Positions 63,936-64,000 of a stretch of DNA of 64,000 nucleotides are shown in pieces. Numbering within the stretch: the stretch's first letter is position 1; each line of letters starts with the position of its first letter. The notes under the pieces were generated by a model. That model had not been told where the DNA came from. It saw nothing but the letters and a program-made list of their open reading frames with translations, and made no database searches. Source of the stretch: Engraulis encrasicolus (lineage: Eukaryota; Chordata; Actinopteri; Clupeiformes; Engraulidae); the NCBI RefSeq assembly GCF_034702125.1, contig NC_085857.1:51799738-51863737 (forward strand). Direction: 5' to 3'. Both the position numbers and the translations under genes were made by a program.

Positions 63936-64000
63936 GTGTGTGTGTGAAAGCCCATTGGGAAACTCCAACTCCCATTGTCATTGTGACACAGCACTCCACA
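63936..64000 (-). mobile_element. SINE copy cut by window end
   Basis: gaaagcccattgggaaactc ... gacacagcactccaca matches 9136-9196 with few differences; the rest lies beyond the window. Confidence 0.7.

Overview
The window looks like teleost fish nuclear DNA. The reasons are: very dense dinucleotide microsatellites; fish-type Tc1, hAT, piggyBac-like (TTAA), L2, copia and tRNA-SINE relics; an intron-split CD300/pIgR-like immunoglobulin receptor pair; and a C2H2 zinc-finger gene. I cannot name the species from sequence alone. All host-type genes recognised here are on the minus strand. I rebuilt their exons from AG/GT splice signals, matching intron phases and domain continuity; no transcript evidence was available.

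Layout. 0-5 kb: Tc1 relic, a 1.7 kb inverted-repeat element and a hAT-like MITE. 5.3-6.9 kb: two 3' exons of a nine-finger C2H2 gene; its intron holds (GT)n, (GA)n and a relic finger. 7-15 kb: TTAA MITEs, a tRNA-derived SINE with a 16-bp duplication, and nested hAT-like elements. 15-27 kb: a nest of DNA transposons three to four levels deep; several target-site duplications can be read directly, and three members have 5-bp duplications. 27.3-33.9 kb: a four-exon gene (about 848 aa) encoding an intact-looking hAT transposase-like protein, with a Tc1/mariner-type MITE in an intron. 34.7-39.5 kb: LINE fragments, a hammerhead-like Penelope-type repeat and an inverted copy of the hAT gene's 3' end. 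40.5-45 kb: a nearly intact Ty1/copia retrotransposon with identical short LTRs and a primer site matching the anticodon arm of initiator tRNA-Met. 46.1-51.5 kb: CD300/pIgR-like gene 1 (two Ig V domains). 53.2-57.7 kb: CD300/pIgR-like gene 2 (one V domain, Pro/Thr stalk, membrane segment, short tail). 58-64 kb: a tandem array of tRNA-Ala genes and pseudogenes, MITEs, and an element carrying two opposed tRNA-like heads.

The two Ig genes share the architecture signal peptide / V domain(s) / phase-1 stalk exons / membrane exon, and are probably a tandem pair from an expanded immune-receptor cluster. The most unusual structures are: (i) the fourfold amplification of the 3' end of a V exon, splice donor included, joined to ATT/AGT microsatellites in gene 1; (ii) three short hammerhead-ribozyme-like motifs; (iii) the four-exon hAT-derived gene with a displaced 3'-end copy; and (iv) the nested elements with 5-bp duplications. 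I found no CRISPR array, operon or prokaryotic system.
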